A stretch of DNA of 64,000 bases, from the NCBI RefSeq assembly GCF_026236535.1, contig NZ_JAHTMW010000008.1, forward strand, positions 62,001 to 126,000, read 5' to 3'. Under the pieces are notes generated by a model. The model was given only the letters and a program-made list of their open reading frames with translations. It did no database searches and had not been told where the DNA came from. Position 1 is the stretch's first letter; each line of letters starts with the position of its first letter. Of this stretch, positions 8,748 to 16,997 are shown in pieces. The stretch is from Streptomyces sp. SKN60. Its GTDB lineage: Bacteria; Actinomycetota; Actinomycetes; Streptomycetales; Streptomycetaceae. Both the position numbers and the translations under genes were made by a program.

Positions 8748-11639
8748 ATGACAGAGACGGCGAGCGGTCCGGCACGTGGTTCCCGCACCAAGGGAGCCAA
8801 GGCGGCGAGCAAGGGCCTGCGTATCGAGCGCATCCACACCACCCCCGGCGTGCATCCGTACGACGAGGTGAACTGGGAGCGCCGTGACGTCGTCATGACC
8901 AACTGGCGCGACGGCTCGATCAACTTCGAGCAGCGCGGCGTCGAGTTCCCCGACTTCTGGTCGGTGAACGCGGTCAACATCGTCACCAGCAAGTACTTCC
9001 GCGGGGCCGTCGGCACCCCGCAGCGCGAGACCGGTCTCAAGCAGCTCATCGACCGGATCGTGAAGACCTACACCAAGGCCGGCGAGGACCACGGCTACTT
9101 CGCCTCGCCCGCCGACGCCGAGATCTTCGAGCACGAGCTGGCCTACGCCCTCCTGCACCAGATCTTCAGCTTCAACAGCCCGGTGTGGTTCAACGTCGGC
9201 ACCCCGCAGCCCCAGCAGGTCTCCGCCTGCTTCATCCTGTCCGTCGACGACTCCATGGAGTCGATCCTCGACTGGTACAAGGAAGAGGGCATGATCTTCA
9301 AGGGCGGCTCCGGCGCCGGCCTGAACCTCTCCCGCATCCGCTCCTCCAAGGAGCTGCTCTCCTCCGGCGGCAACGCCTCCGGCCCGGTCTCCTTCATGCG
9401 CGGCGCCGACGCCTCCGCAGGAACGATCAAGTCCGGTGGCGCCACCCGCCGCGCCGCCAAGATGGTCATCCTCGACGTCGACCACCCCGACATCGAGGAC
9501 TTCATCGAGACCAAGGTCAAGGAGGAGGAGAAGATCCGCGCCCTCCGCGACGCGGGCTTCGACATGGACCTGGGCGGCGACGACATCACGTCCGTCCAGT
9601 ACCAGAACGCCAACAACTCCGTCCGCGTGAACGACGAGTTCATGAAGGCCGTCGAGGCCGGCGGCAGGTTCGGCCTGCGCGCCCGCATGACCGGCGAGGT
9701 CATCGAGGAGGTCGACGCCAAGGCGCTCTTCCGCAAGATGGCCGAGGCCGCGTGGGCCTGCGCCGACCCGGGCATCCAGTACGACGACACGATCAACAAC
9801 TGGCACACCTGCCCGGAGTCCGGCCGCATCAACGGCTCGAACCCGTGCAGCGAGTACATGCACCTGGACAACACGTCCTGCAACCTCGCCTCGCTGAACC
9901 TGATGAAGTTCCTCAAGGACGACGGCAAGGGCAACCAGTCCTTCGACGTCGAGCGCTTCGCCCAGGTCGTCGAGCTCGTCATCACCGCGATGGACATCTC
10001 CATCTGCTTCGCCGACTTCCCCACCCAGAAGATCGGCGAGAACACCCGCGCCTTCCGCCAGCTCGGCATCGGCTACGCCAACCTCGGCGCCCTGCTGATG
10101 GCGACCGGCCACGCGTACGACTCCGACGGCGGCCGCGCCCTCGCCGGTGCCATCACCTCCCTGATGACCGGCACCTCGTACAAGCGCTCCGCCGAGCTCG
10201 CCGCGGTCGTCGGCGCCTACGACGGCTACGCCCGCAACGCCGACCCGCACCAGCGCGTCATGAAGCAGCACGCCGACGCCAACGACAAGGCCGTCCGCAT
10301 GGACGACCTGGACTCGCCGATCTGGGCCGCCGCCACGGAGGCCTGGCAGGACGTGATCCGCCTCGGCGCCAAGAACGGCTTCCGCAACGCGCAGGCCTCG
10401 GTCATCGCCCCCACCGGCACCATCGGTCTCGCGATGTCCTGCGACACCACCGGCCTCGAGCCCGACCTCGCCCTGGTCAAGTTCAAGAAGCTGGTCGGCG
10501 GCGGCTCGATGCAGATCGTCAACGGCACCGTCCCGCAGGCCCTGCGCCGCCTGGGCTACCAGGAGGAGCAGATCGAGGCGATCGTCGCCCACATCGCCGA
10601 GCACGGCAATGTGATCGACGCCCCCGGCCTGAAGACCGAGCACTACGAGGTCTTCGACTGCGCCATGGGCGAGCGCTCCATCTCCGCGATGGGCCACGTC
10701 CGCATGATGGCCGCCATCCAGCCGTGGATCTCCGGCGCCCTCTCCAAGACCGTCAACCTGCCGGAGACGGCCACGGTCGAGGACGTCGAGGAGGTCTACT
10801 TCGAGGCCTGGAAGATGGGCGTCAAGGCGCTCGCCATCTACCGCGACAACTGCAAGGTCGGCCAGCCGCTCTCCGCCAAGAAGAAGGAGGACGAGAAGGC
10901 CGAGGTCACCGCGAAGTCCGAGGCGACGATCCGCGAGGCCGTCGAGAAGGTCGTCGAGTACCGCCCGGTCCGCAAGCGCCTCCCGAAGGGCCGCCCGGGG
11001 ATCACCACCTCCTTCACCGTCGGTGGCGCCGAGGGCTACATGACCGCCAACTCCTACCCGGACGACGGTCTCGGCGAGGTCTTCCTGAAGATGTCGAAGC
11101 AGGGCTCGACCCTCGCGGGCATGATGGACGCGTTCTCCATCGCCGTCTCGGTGGGTCTGCAGTACGGCGTGCCGCTGGAGACGTACGTCTCGAAGTTCAC
11201 CAACATGCGCTTCGAGCCGGCCGGCATGACGGACGACCCGGACGTGCGGATGGCGCAGTCGATCGTCGACTACATCTTCCGCCGCCTGGCGCTCGACTTC
11301 CTGCCCTTCGAGACCCGCTCCGCCCTCGGCATCCACTCCGCCGAGGAGCGCCAGCGCCACCTGGAGACCGGCTCGTACGAGGCGGCTGACGACGAGGTCG
11401 ACGTCGAGGGCCTGGCCCAGTCGGCCCCGCGCGCCCAGGAGCTGAAGGCCGTCGCCGCCCCCGCCGTCAAGGCCGAGGTCCCGGCCCCGAAGCAGGCGCA
11501 CACCTCCGCGGAGCTCGTCGAGATGCAGCTCGGCATCAGCGCGGACGCCCCGCTCTGCTTCTCCTGCGGGACCAAGATGCAGCGCGCCGGCTCGTGCTAC
11601 ATCTGCGAGGGCTGCGGCTCGACCAGCGGCTGCAGCTGA
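8748..11639 (+). CDS. nrdJ: Class II (B12-dependent) ribonucleotide reductase NrdJ
   Basis: Adenosylcobalamin-dependent ribonucleoside-diphosphate reductase, 963 aa, reducing NDPs to dNDPs without an oxygen-sensitive or oxygen-requiring radical subunit. Visible features: first active-site cysteine region QVSACFILSVDD; the GGSGAGLNLSRIRS loop; catalytic NPCSEYMHLDNTSCN; and TGTIGLAMSCDTTGLEP. The C-terminal redox/zinc tail has paired cysteines (CFSCG and CYICEGCG). ATG 8748 is chosen because GGGAGG precedes it; an ATG at 8736 and a GTG at 8721 are in frame but lack as good a site. The gene lies 177 bp after nrdR. Codon use is very strongly biased, suggesting high expression. Confidence 0.97.
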   Translation: MTETASGPARGSRTKGAKAASKGLRIERIHTTPGVHPYDEVNWERRDVVMTNWRDGSINFEQRGVEFPDFWSVNAVNIVTSKYFRGAVGTPQRETGLKQLIDRIVKTYTKAGEDHGYFASPADAEIFEHELAYALLHQIFSFNSPVWFNVGTPQPQQVSACFILSVDDSMESILDWYKEEGMIFKGGSGAGLNLSRIRSSKELLSSGGNASGPVSFMRGADASAGTIKSGGATRRAAKMVILDVDHPDIEDFIETKVKEEEKIRALRDAGFDMDLGGDDITSVQYQNANNSVRVNDEFMKAVEAGGRFGLRARMTGEVIEEVDAKALFRKMAEAAWACADPGIQYDDTINNWHTCPESGRINGSNPCSEYMHLDNTSCNLASLNLMKFLKDDGKGNQSFDVERFAQVVELVITAMDISICFADFPTQKIGENTRAFRQLGIGYANLGALLMATGHAYDSDGGRALAGAITSLMTGTSYKRSAELAAVVGAYDGYARNADPHQRVMKQHADANDKAVRMDDLDSPIWAAATEAWQDVIRLGAKNGFRNAQASVIAPTGTIGLAMSCDTTGLEPDLALVKFKKLVGGGSMQIVNGTVPQALRRLGYQEEQIEAIVAHIAEHGNVIDAPGLKTEHYEVFDCAMGERSISAMGHVRMMAAIQPWISGALSKTVNLPETATVEDVEEVYFEAWKMGVKALAIYRDNCKVGQPLSAKKKEDEKAEVTAKSEATIREAVEKVVEYRPVRKRLPKGRPGITTSFTVGGAEGYMTANSYPDDGLGEVFLKMSKQGSTLAGMMDAFSIAVSVGLQYGVPLETYVSKFTNMRFEPAGMTDDPDVRMAQSIVDYIFRRLALDFLPFETRSALGIHSAEERQRHLETGSYEAADDEVDVEGLAQSAPRAQELKAVAAPAVKAEVPAPKQAHTSAELVEMQLGISADAPLCFSCGTKMQRAGSCYICEGCGSTSGCS

Positions 11640-11652
11640 TCAGTGACTGCAT

Positions 11653-11674
11653 CTGATCGGTAGCTGATCGGTAG
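11653..11674 (+). repeat. 11-bp tandem direct repeat after nrdJ
   Basis: CTGATCGGTAG occurs twice head to tail at 11653-11663 and 11664-11674, between the nrdJ stop and the shared terminator. No function is assigned; it may simply be a slippage duplication. Confidence 0.6.
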
Positions 11675-11678
11675 CTGA

Positions 11679-11715
11679 ACGAAGGGGATCGACCGTGACG
11701 GTCGATCCCCTTCGT
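11679..11715. terminator. Bidirectional terminator of nrdJ and the tRNA-like gene
   Basis: Perfect 17-bp inverted repeat with a 3-nt loop (11679-11695 with 11699-11715), built around GGGGATCGACC. It lies 40 bp after the nrdJ stop and 34 bp after the 3' end of the minus-strand tRNA-like gene, so it can end both transcripts. Confidence 0.85.
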
Positions 11716-11748
11716 GGTGCTTGATGCGCGGAAAGAGGCGACGAGAGG

Positions 11749-11821
11749 CGACGAGGGCAGGATTCGAACCTGCGTCCACCCGGGATCAGAGCCGGGCGCT
11801 CCTCCGCAGAGCTTCCTCGTC
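11749..11821 (-). tRNA. tRNA-like gene with eight-base anticodon loop
   Basis: Reading the minus strand, 73 nt fold by hand into a cloverleaf: acceptor GACGAGG/CCTCGTC, D-arm GCTC/GAGC with GG in the loop, anticodon stem CCCGG/CCGGG, a five-base variable loop, and a canonical T-arm GCAGG-TTCGAAT-CCTGC. Oddities: the anticodon loop is CTCTGATC, eight bases instead of seven. Position 8 is A, not U. The acceptor helix can continue by three more pairs (GGC/GCC). The 3' end is G-CCT rather than an encoded CCA. If U33 is the first T, the anticodon would be CTG (Gln). A -35 TTGACC and a weaker -10 GATGAT, 18 bp apart, lie just upstream on the same strand (11838-11867), so it is probably transcribed. 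It could be a decayed tRNA, a frameshift-suppressor-type tRNA, or a structural RNA. Confidence 0.6.
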
Positions 11822-11895
11822 GCCTTGGCTGATCATCGCGGTGGGCCGGGGGAGGGGTCAACCGATTTGCCGGGGCGCGCGGCGGCCGTCGCCGG

Positions 11896-13281
11896 TCACG
11901 TCCACTCCTGGGCGGCGGCACGTTTGCCCTTGCCGGAGAAGACCCCCGCCGACCGCAGCGCGCTGGCCATGAGGGGGTCCGCCACGGCGACTCCGTGCAC
12001 CAGCTCGGGGGTACGCCGGAAGGGCACGGCCTCGGCGGACGGCCGGGCGGTGGTCCAGGCACCCGCCACCGGGTCCACCCGGTGCCGGGCGCAGACCGCC
12101 TCGACGAGGGAGCGCGGACACTCCTGCTCACCCCGGAGAACCTCCCAGGGCAGCGGAAGCTCGGCCCACACAGAGGTGTCGGGGTGGAGCCCGCCGCCGC
12201 TCATCCGGTGCCAGTACGCGACGTCGGCGGCCATGAGGCGCGGCACCTTGCCCGGGCAGACCCGGTCCAGGATCTCGTCCCGGCCCAACTCGCCGATCAG
12301 CGCGAACCAATGGGCCCGCGCCGTGTTCCAGGCCTGGGCCGCCTGGTTCCACGTGGACGAGTCGTCGCCGCGGCGCACGATCATAGTGTCGCGCTCCAGC
12401 GGATGCCGGTTCCAGGCGTCCTCCAGCAGGTCGGCGACCTGCCGCAGGAAGCGGCCCCACCGGACGAGCAGCCCGGTGAGGTCCTCGTCCGACACGTGCG
12501 CCAGCACCTCGGCGGTGGGGTGGACATGCGCGACCGCGTACCAGCACGTCCGCTCGGGAGCGTCCCGCAGCCGCTGGAACAGGGCCTCCGCGACCTCGTC
12601 GTAGACCTGCCGCTGCCGGCCGTTGGTGAAGATGCTGCGCATGTACCCGCGCGCCGTGACGTAGGCGACGAAGGCCGCCGTGTCCGCGTCGGCGGCGAAC
12701 AGCTCGTACGGAAGGGCATGGGCGAGCGCCCCCTTGCCGGTCATCGTCACCTCGCGGCGCCGCTGCTCGTGGACGATCCGGGCCAGCTTGGCCTCCATCC
12801 GGCGCAGCAGCCGGAACCGCTTGTTGTACTGACGCTTCGACAGCGAACCGAGTCCCGCCTCCGCGCGCTCCGCCCGGTCGAGCCGGTCTCGGCCGAAGTC
12901 GTTCTCCCCGTACGCCCGGCCGATCTCCTCGCCCGCGCGCCGGATCACCGCCTCGATCCGCGCCGGATCGTCCCCGGCGTCGTCCGGCAGCTCGGGAGAG
13001 TGTGAGAACAGACCGGGGAACAGGTCGGCTGCCCGGGCGAGTTGGCGCTGCGCGCCGACGGGGCGGGCGAACTCCTCCCGCATGGAGGTGTATCCGTGCC
13101 AGAGGTTGCGCAGGGAGTTCTCGGCGGCCTTGGCGAGCGCCGTCTCGGTGGCCGGGTCGAGGGCGGTGCCCTGTGCGGCGTACAGATCCTGGACGAGTCG
13201 GGCCACGTCCTCGGGGCGCTTGCGGAGGACGAGTGTGGCGTGCAGTTCACGGAGCAGTTGTTCGACCACGGGCGACGGCAT
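11896..13281 (-). CDS. Conserved protein of unknown function
   Basis: I do not recognise a named family. 461 aa from the ATG at 13281, preceded by AAGGTGAG; a GTG at 13290 is an alternative start adding three residues. No signal peptide or membrane segment. Largely helical and charged, Arg/Glu/Ala-rich, with a basic helix KRQYNKRFRLLRRMEAKLAR near residue 170 that could bind nucleic acid, and a Trp-rich C-terminal half (DDSSTWNQAAQAWNTARAHW, then YWHRMSGGGLHP). Composition and third-position GC match its neighbours, so it looks like a conserved Streptomyces chromosomal gene rather than a recent arrival. It is transcribed alone, away from the gene at 13434. Confidence 0.8.
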   Translation of the reverse strand: MPSPVVEQLLRELHATLVLRKRPEDVARLVQDLYAAQGTALDPATETALAKAAENSLRNLWHGYTSMREEFARPVGAQRQLARAADLFPGLFSHSPELPDDAGDDPARIEAVIRRAGEEIGRAYGENDFGRDRLDRAERAEAGLGSLSKRQYNKRFRLLRRMEAKLARIVHEQRRREVTMTGKGALAHALPYELFAADADTAAFVAYVTARGYMRSIFTNGRQRQVYDEVAEALFQRLRDAPERTCWYAVAHVHPTAEVLAHVSDEDLTGLLVRWGRFLRQVADLLEDAWNRHPLERDTMIVRRGDDSSTWNQAAQAWNTARAHWFALIGELGRDEILDRVCPGKVPRLMAADVAYWHRMSGGGLHPDTSVWAELPLPWEVLRGEQECPRSLVEAVCARHRVDPVAGAWTTARPSAEAVPFRRTPELVHGVAVADPLMASALRSAGVFSGKGKRAAAQEWT

Positions 13282-13433
13282 GCGGCTCACCTTGTCACCG
13301 GCGCGACGGCGCCTCCACCGGTTATCCGGCCGCCGGGCGTTCCAGGGGAGTGTCGGCGAGGAGTGGCGGCAGTGCGGAGTCTCCGTGGGGAATGCCCGTG
13401 GGGAGTGTCAGTGGGGACTGCCACCATGCCGGT

Positions 13434-13979
13434 ATGGACTTCCTCCTCGAACCGCCCCACGGCGTCGGCCCGCTGCGCATCGGCATGCCCCGCGACGCGG
13501 CCGACGGTGCGCTGCTCTCGCTGCGGGAGCCGTCCGCGGTGTCGGCTTCCGACCAGCCGGGGCAGCACGTCTTCCGCCCCAGCGGGCTGATGGTCAGCAT
13601 CCACAGCATGCGCGGGGAGCTCCTCGCGGTCGAGCTCGGGCGGCCGACGACGGCCGCCGACCGGGTCCTCTTCCGTGACGTGGACGTGTTCGGGCTGCCC
13701 GCGCGCGAGGTGGTCCGGCGGATACGGGCGTACACGCCGGTGGTGGAGGACGCGGACGATCCCGACTGCTTCCGCGCGCCCGACCTGCTGCTCGGATTCT
13801 GGCGGCCGTACGCCGTCGAGGAGGACGAACCGGCCGACGAGCCCGGCCACTTCTTCAGCTCCGTGCTCCTGGCCCGCCCCGGCTACTACGACACCCCGGC
13901 GGAGGCGGAGGCACGGCTGCGGGCAGCCGCTGCGGCCACTGCCTCGGGTGAGGAGAGGGAGGCGGGAATCCCCTCGTGA
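13434..13979 (+). CDS. Hypothetical protein, GVGPLRIGM-type
   Basis: 181-aa acidic cytosolic protein. It opens with MDFLLEPPHGVGPLRIGMPR, a phrase shared by many small Streptomyces proteins of unknown role in which a beta strand and GxGPLRIGM turn begin the fold. No catalytic motif, signal peptide or membrane helix. The C-terminus is Ala/Glu-rich. The ATG at 13434 has no strong ribosome site, so the start is less certain; nothing longer is more convincing. It stands 152 bp from the divergent gene ending at 13281 and 63 bp before the next plus-strand gene. Confidence 0.7.
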   Translation: MDFLLEPPHGVGPLRIGMPRDAADGALLSLREPSAVSASDQPGQHVFRPSGLMVSIHSMRGELLAVELGRPTTAADRVLFRDVDVFGLPAREVVRRIRAYTPVVEDADDPDCFRAPDLLLGFWRPYAVEEDEPADEPGHFFSSVLLARPGYYDTPAEAEARLRAAAAATASGEEREAGIPS

Positions 13980-14042
13980 CGGTGCTCTACCCATGAGTAG
14001 GCTCTGCGGTCGCGCGATCGGCGCGCACCGCAGGGGGGGACG

Positions 14043-14735
14043 ATGACGGAACGGACGACCGGAGCGGCCCAGGGGCCGAGCGCGGGTGCCCAGGTGGCCC
14101 TGGCGCTGGTGCTCGGGGCGGGGCTCGTGGGCGGCTTCTGGTACATGGCCAAGACCTCGCAGGAGGGTGCCGCCGCAGCGCGGCCGGCTGTCTGCAGGGC
14201 GTCGAGCGGGACGCTGCCCGCGCGGTACGTCTCGGGGACGCGGCTGTGCGAGGCGCTGAACCGGCCGGACCTGCCCGCCCTGCTCGGGACGCCCGGGCAG
14301 CAGGCGCAGACCGCCTGGGGCAGCGACGGCACCCTGGAGGGCCCCGAGGGCGCCGACCGGACCCCGACGCCGTCGGGGACCGTCACCCTGGCCACATACG
14401 AGGTGGAGCTCTCGGTCTCGTACGACCGCCTCCGGGTGGCGCAGTTCGGCGCGCTGCTCGGCAACACCGCGGAGCCCACCACCTTCCAGGGGCGCCCGGC
14501 GGTGCTCTACTCGGACCGCACCATCGCGCTGCGGATCCCGCTCGGCGGCAAGGGCAAGGCCGAGTCGGGCACCGGGGGCATCGCCCGGCACCTGCTGGTC
14601 GCCAAGGACGCCAAGGACGGCGGTGGATCGTACGAACTCGTCATCTGGCGCCGGGACATGGGGGTCCCGGACGACGCGGCGCTGCTGAGGGTCGCCGAGC
14701 GGGTGCTGCCGACGGTCCCGGGCTGGGCAGGCTGA
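14043..14735 (+). CDS. Single-pass membrane protein, possibly DUF6215
   Basis: 230 aa. A short basic/polar N-terminus, then one hydrophobic helix at about residues 16-35 (VALALVLGAGLVGGFWYMA), then an extracytoplasmic domain containing two cysteines (VCRASSG and RLCEALN) that may form a disulfide. The sequence resembles the Streptomyces DUF6215 family; this is recalled, not searched. ATG with AGGGGGGA upstream. Function unknown. A possible N-in, C-out anchored protein of the cell surface. Confidence 0.75.
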   Translation: MTERTTGAAQGPSAGAQVALALVLGAGLVGGFWYMAKTSQEGAAAARPAVCRASSGTLPARYVSGTRLCEALNRPDLPALLGTPGQQAQTAWGSDGTLEGPEGADRTPTPSGTVTLATYEVELSVSYDRLRVAQFGALLGNTAEPTTFQGRPAVLYSDRTIALRIPLGGKGKAESGTGGIARHLLVAKDAKDGGGSYELVIWRRDMGVPDDAALLRVAERVLPTVPGWAG

Positions 14736-14786
14736 GGGAGGGCCGGCGGGGCGAGGAGCAGGTCACCTCGCCCCTGGTCGTCCGTG

Positions 14787-15335
14787 TCAGGCCCGGCGCT
14801 CGCCCATGACGGCGCCGAACGTGCTCGGGTCGATGTCGAAGCCCTGCAGCAGCGGCCGGAACAGCCATTCCCCGGAGCCGTCGCCGCCGGCCCCGCCGTC
14901 GCGGACGAACTCGGCGATCGTCGCCGCCGTCGCGTCCGCCACCGAGTCGAGGGCGTCGACCAGCAGATCGGTGTAGCCCTCGCGCACCCGTACGCCGGTC
15001 CGCGCGACCTCCCCGAACGTCAGCCGCCCGCCGCCCTGCTGTATGGCCACGCCCACCACCACGCGCGCGTACCGCTCGGCGAGCCGGGTGAGCTCCACGG
15101 TCATCGCCTCGTCGTAGCCGAGGCCCTGCCCCGTACGGCTGTCGCGTTGGAGGGTGATCGTGCCGTCGGGGGAGCGGCTGTCGAAGTGCACCAGATAGGC
15201 CGGGGGGCCGTACGGGGCGTCCGCCGCGTAGACCGCCGCGACGAGGTCCAGGTCGTGCGCGGGGGAACCGGCCGGACTGGGGTCCCACTTGAGCGCGACC
15301 TCGACCTTGCCGACCCCCTTGTTGAGCCCGCTCAC
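14787..15335 (-). CDS. TerD-family protein
   Basis: 182 aa, a single TerD domain: VEVALKWDPSP, then HDLDLVAAVY (acidic calcium-binding strand), DSRTGQGLGYDEA and VVVGVAIQQGG. TerD proteins bind calcium and belong to stress-response gene sets; in Streptomyces several stand-alone copies affect differentiation. GTG 15335 is chosen because AGAGGGG lies 7 nt upstream; the in-frame TTG at 15341 is too close to that site. The C-terminus (WLFRPLLQGFDIDPSTFG) is typical of stand-alone actinobacterial copies. No other ter genes are nearby. Confidence 0.88.
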   Translation of the reverse strand: MSGLNKGVGKVEVALKWDPSPAGSPAHDLDLVAAVYAADAPYGPPAYLVHFDSRSPDGTITLQRDSRTGQGLGYDEAMTVELTRLAERYARVVVGVAIQQGGGRLTFGEVARTGVRVREGYTDLLVDALDSVADATAATIAEFVRDGGAGGDGSGEWLFRPLLQGFDIDPSTFGAVMGERRA

Positions 15336-15422
15336 GGTCAATCCCCTCTCTTTGTACGGTTCCTGACGAGCTGTTCATGGTGTCATGTGATCAACATGTC
15401 ATCGGTGGAGGGGGAGTGCCGT

Positions 15423-16295
15423 ATGTGGGGCGGGGAAGAGCTGGATCTGGACGCATATCTGGCGCGGATCGGGTACTCGGGGGAGATCGCCGCCGATCTC
15501 GCGACTTTGCGCGCCGTGCACCGCGCGCATGTGGAGAGCGTGCCGTTCGAGAACCTGGACGTGGCGCTCGGGCGCCGGGTCCCGCTCGACGTGAAGAGCC
15601 TGCAGGCCAAGCTGGTCGGCCGGCGCCGCGGCGGCTACTGCTACGAGCAGAACTCGCTGCTTGCCGCCGCCCTGGAGCGGATCGGCTTCGCGGTGGCCGG
15701 GCGCGGAGCCCGGAACCGTACCCGTGGCGACGCGCTGACGCCGATCACGCACGCCCTGCTCGTCGTCACGGTCGACGGGCAGCCCTGGCTCGCGGACGCC
15801 GGGTTCGGCTGGCAGGGCCCGCTGGAGCCGGTGCCGCTGACCGACGGCGCGCGCGTCGAGCAGGACGGCTGGGTCTTCGACGTCCGCGTCGAGCGGGTCG
15901 GCGCGGAGGGCGTCGGAGTGGACCGCGTCGGCGCGGAGGCGGAGGGCGTCCATGTGCTGCGCGCGCTTCGCCCGGAGGGGTGGACCGACCTCTACTCCTT
16001 CGCCCCGCACGCCCTGTACCCGGTCGACTTCGAGCTCATGAACCACTACAGCTCCAGTCATCCGCGCTCGCGCTTCATCGGCCAGGTGGTGGCCCATCGG
16101 CCCGGCGCGGTCGTGCGGCGGGCGCTGGTCCGCGACGGTCTGACCTCGGTGGGCGTGGACGGTGCGCGCGAGGAACGCCGGGTGGGGCCGGACGAGTTGA
16201 CGGATGTGCTGGCCGAGGAGTTCGGAATCGAACTGGACGACGAGGAGGCCGCGGGTCTGGTGCGGGTGCAGCGGGCGTACTCCGCGGAGGTCTGA
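15423..16295 (+). CDS. Arylamine N-acetyltransferase
   Basis: NAT enzyme, 290 aa, transferring an acetyl group from acetyl-CoA to arylamines or hydrazines. The Cys-His-Asp triad is visible: Cys in RRGGYCYEQN (about residue 73), His in PITHALLV (about 109) and Asp in LADAGFG (about 124). PFENLDVALGR and the C-terminal YSSSHPRSRF region are typical. The loop between residues 155 and 180 (repeated VGAEGVGVDRVGAEAEG) is an unusual low-complexity insert. ATG 15423 with GGAGGGGGAG upstream; an upstream in-frame ATG at 15396 is possible but has no better site. No polyketide cluster is adjacent, so a detoxifying role is more likely than ansamycin chain release. Confidence 0.93.
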   Translation: MWGGEELDLDAYLARIGYSGEIAADLATLRAVHRAHVESVPFENLDVALGRRVPLDVKSLQAKLVGRRRGGYCYEQNSLLAAALERIGFAVAGRGARNRTRGDALTPITHALLVVTVDGQPWLADAGFGWQGPLEPVPLTDGARVEQDGWVFDVRVERVGAEGVGVDRVGAEAEGVHVLRALRPEGWTDLYSFAPHALYPVDFELMNHYSSSHPRSRFIGQVVAHRPGAVVRRALVRDGLTSVGVDGAREERRVGPDELTDVLAEEFGIELDDEEAAGLVRVQRAYSAEV

Positions 16296-16327
16296 CGGCG
16301 CGTCGCTCCGCCCCGTACCATGGCGCG

Positions 16328-16933
16328 GTGCTGGTCAAGTGGATTCGCTGCACCGTGGTGGACCGTCGAGGGTTCGAGCGGGGGCAGCGGAAGTGGGCGG
16401 GGCTGCTCGGTGAGCCGGGATTCCGGGGGCAGGGCGGGGGATGGAGCCGGCGGCGGCCGGACGTCGCCCATGTCTTCGCGTTCTGGGAGAGCCGTGCCTT
16501 CTACGACTCCTTCATGGCCCGCTCCCACGACCGGCTCGCGGCCGCGCAAGTCGGCACCTACCGGAACGCGCAGGTCAAGCTGTTCGACCACCGCTTCGAC
16601 GTGAAGACCGGCTTCGAGCCGCGGTTCGCGGACGCCGACGTGGCCCGGGTCGCGCACTGCCGGGTGCACGAGGAGCGGGTGGAGCACTTCGCGCTGATGC
16701 AGGAGAAGGTCTGGAACCCGGCGATGGCCGGTTCCCCCGGCATGCTCCGCGGGCTGTTCGGCGAGGCGCCCGGGCACGAGTTCCTGGTCCTGTCGATGTG
16801 GAACTCGGCGGCGGAGCACGGGAAGTACCGGGTCGAGCGCATCGAACGGCTCGGCCTGCGGGCGCAGACCGAGGCCGACGTCGCCGCGATGAGCGGCGAC
16901 GTGGTGCAGCTCGAACCGACCTGGGCGGTCTGA
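16328..16933 (+). CDS. DUF4937/YdbC-like protein
   Basis: 201 aa made of two related ABM-like (ferredoxin fold) halves. The first half starts LVKWIRCTVVDRRGFERGQ and has VAHVFAFWESRAFYDSFM; the second contains ARVAHCRVHEERVEHF and HEFLVLSMWNS. Start MLVKWIRC from the GTG at 16328 matches the usual MxIKWIRC beginning of the family. A TACCAT hexamer 6 nt before the GTG could be a -10, implying a leaderless message. Biochemical role unknown. Convergent with the TetR gene at 16998. Confidence 0.8.
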   Translation: MLVKWIRCTVVDRRGFERGQRKWAGLLGEPGFRGQGGGWSRRRPDVAHVFAFWESRAFYDSFMARSHDRLAAAQVGTYRNAQVKLFDHRFDVKTGFEPRFADADVARVAHCRVHEERVEHFALMQEKVWNPAMAGSPGMLRGLFGEAPGHEFLVLSMWNSAAEHGKYRVERIERLGLRAQTEADVAAMSGDVVQLEPTWAV

Positions 16934-16997
16934 GGCCTCGCCTCCGGGGTGATGCGGGGCTGGGCCGGTACGGGTCGGAGGCTTCGGCCCGGCGGGC

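Noticed and set aside
7980..11501. Very long minus-strand frame antisense to nrdJ (and similar ones antisense to parE, the debranching-type gene, Pat and others)
   Set aside because: High GC makes long antisense frames; composition is Val/Gly/Asp/Leu mosaic without motifs, and the opposite strand encodes clear enzymes.
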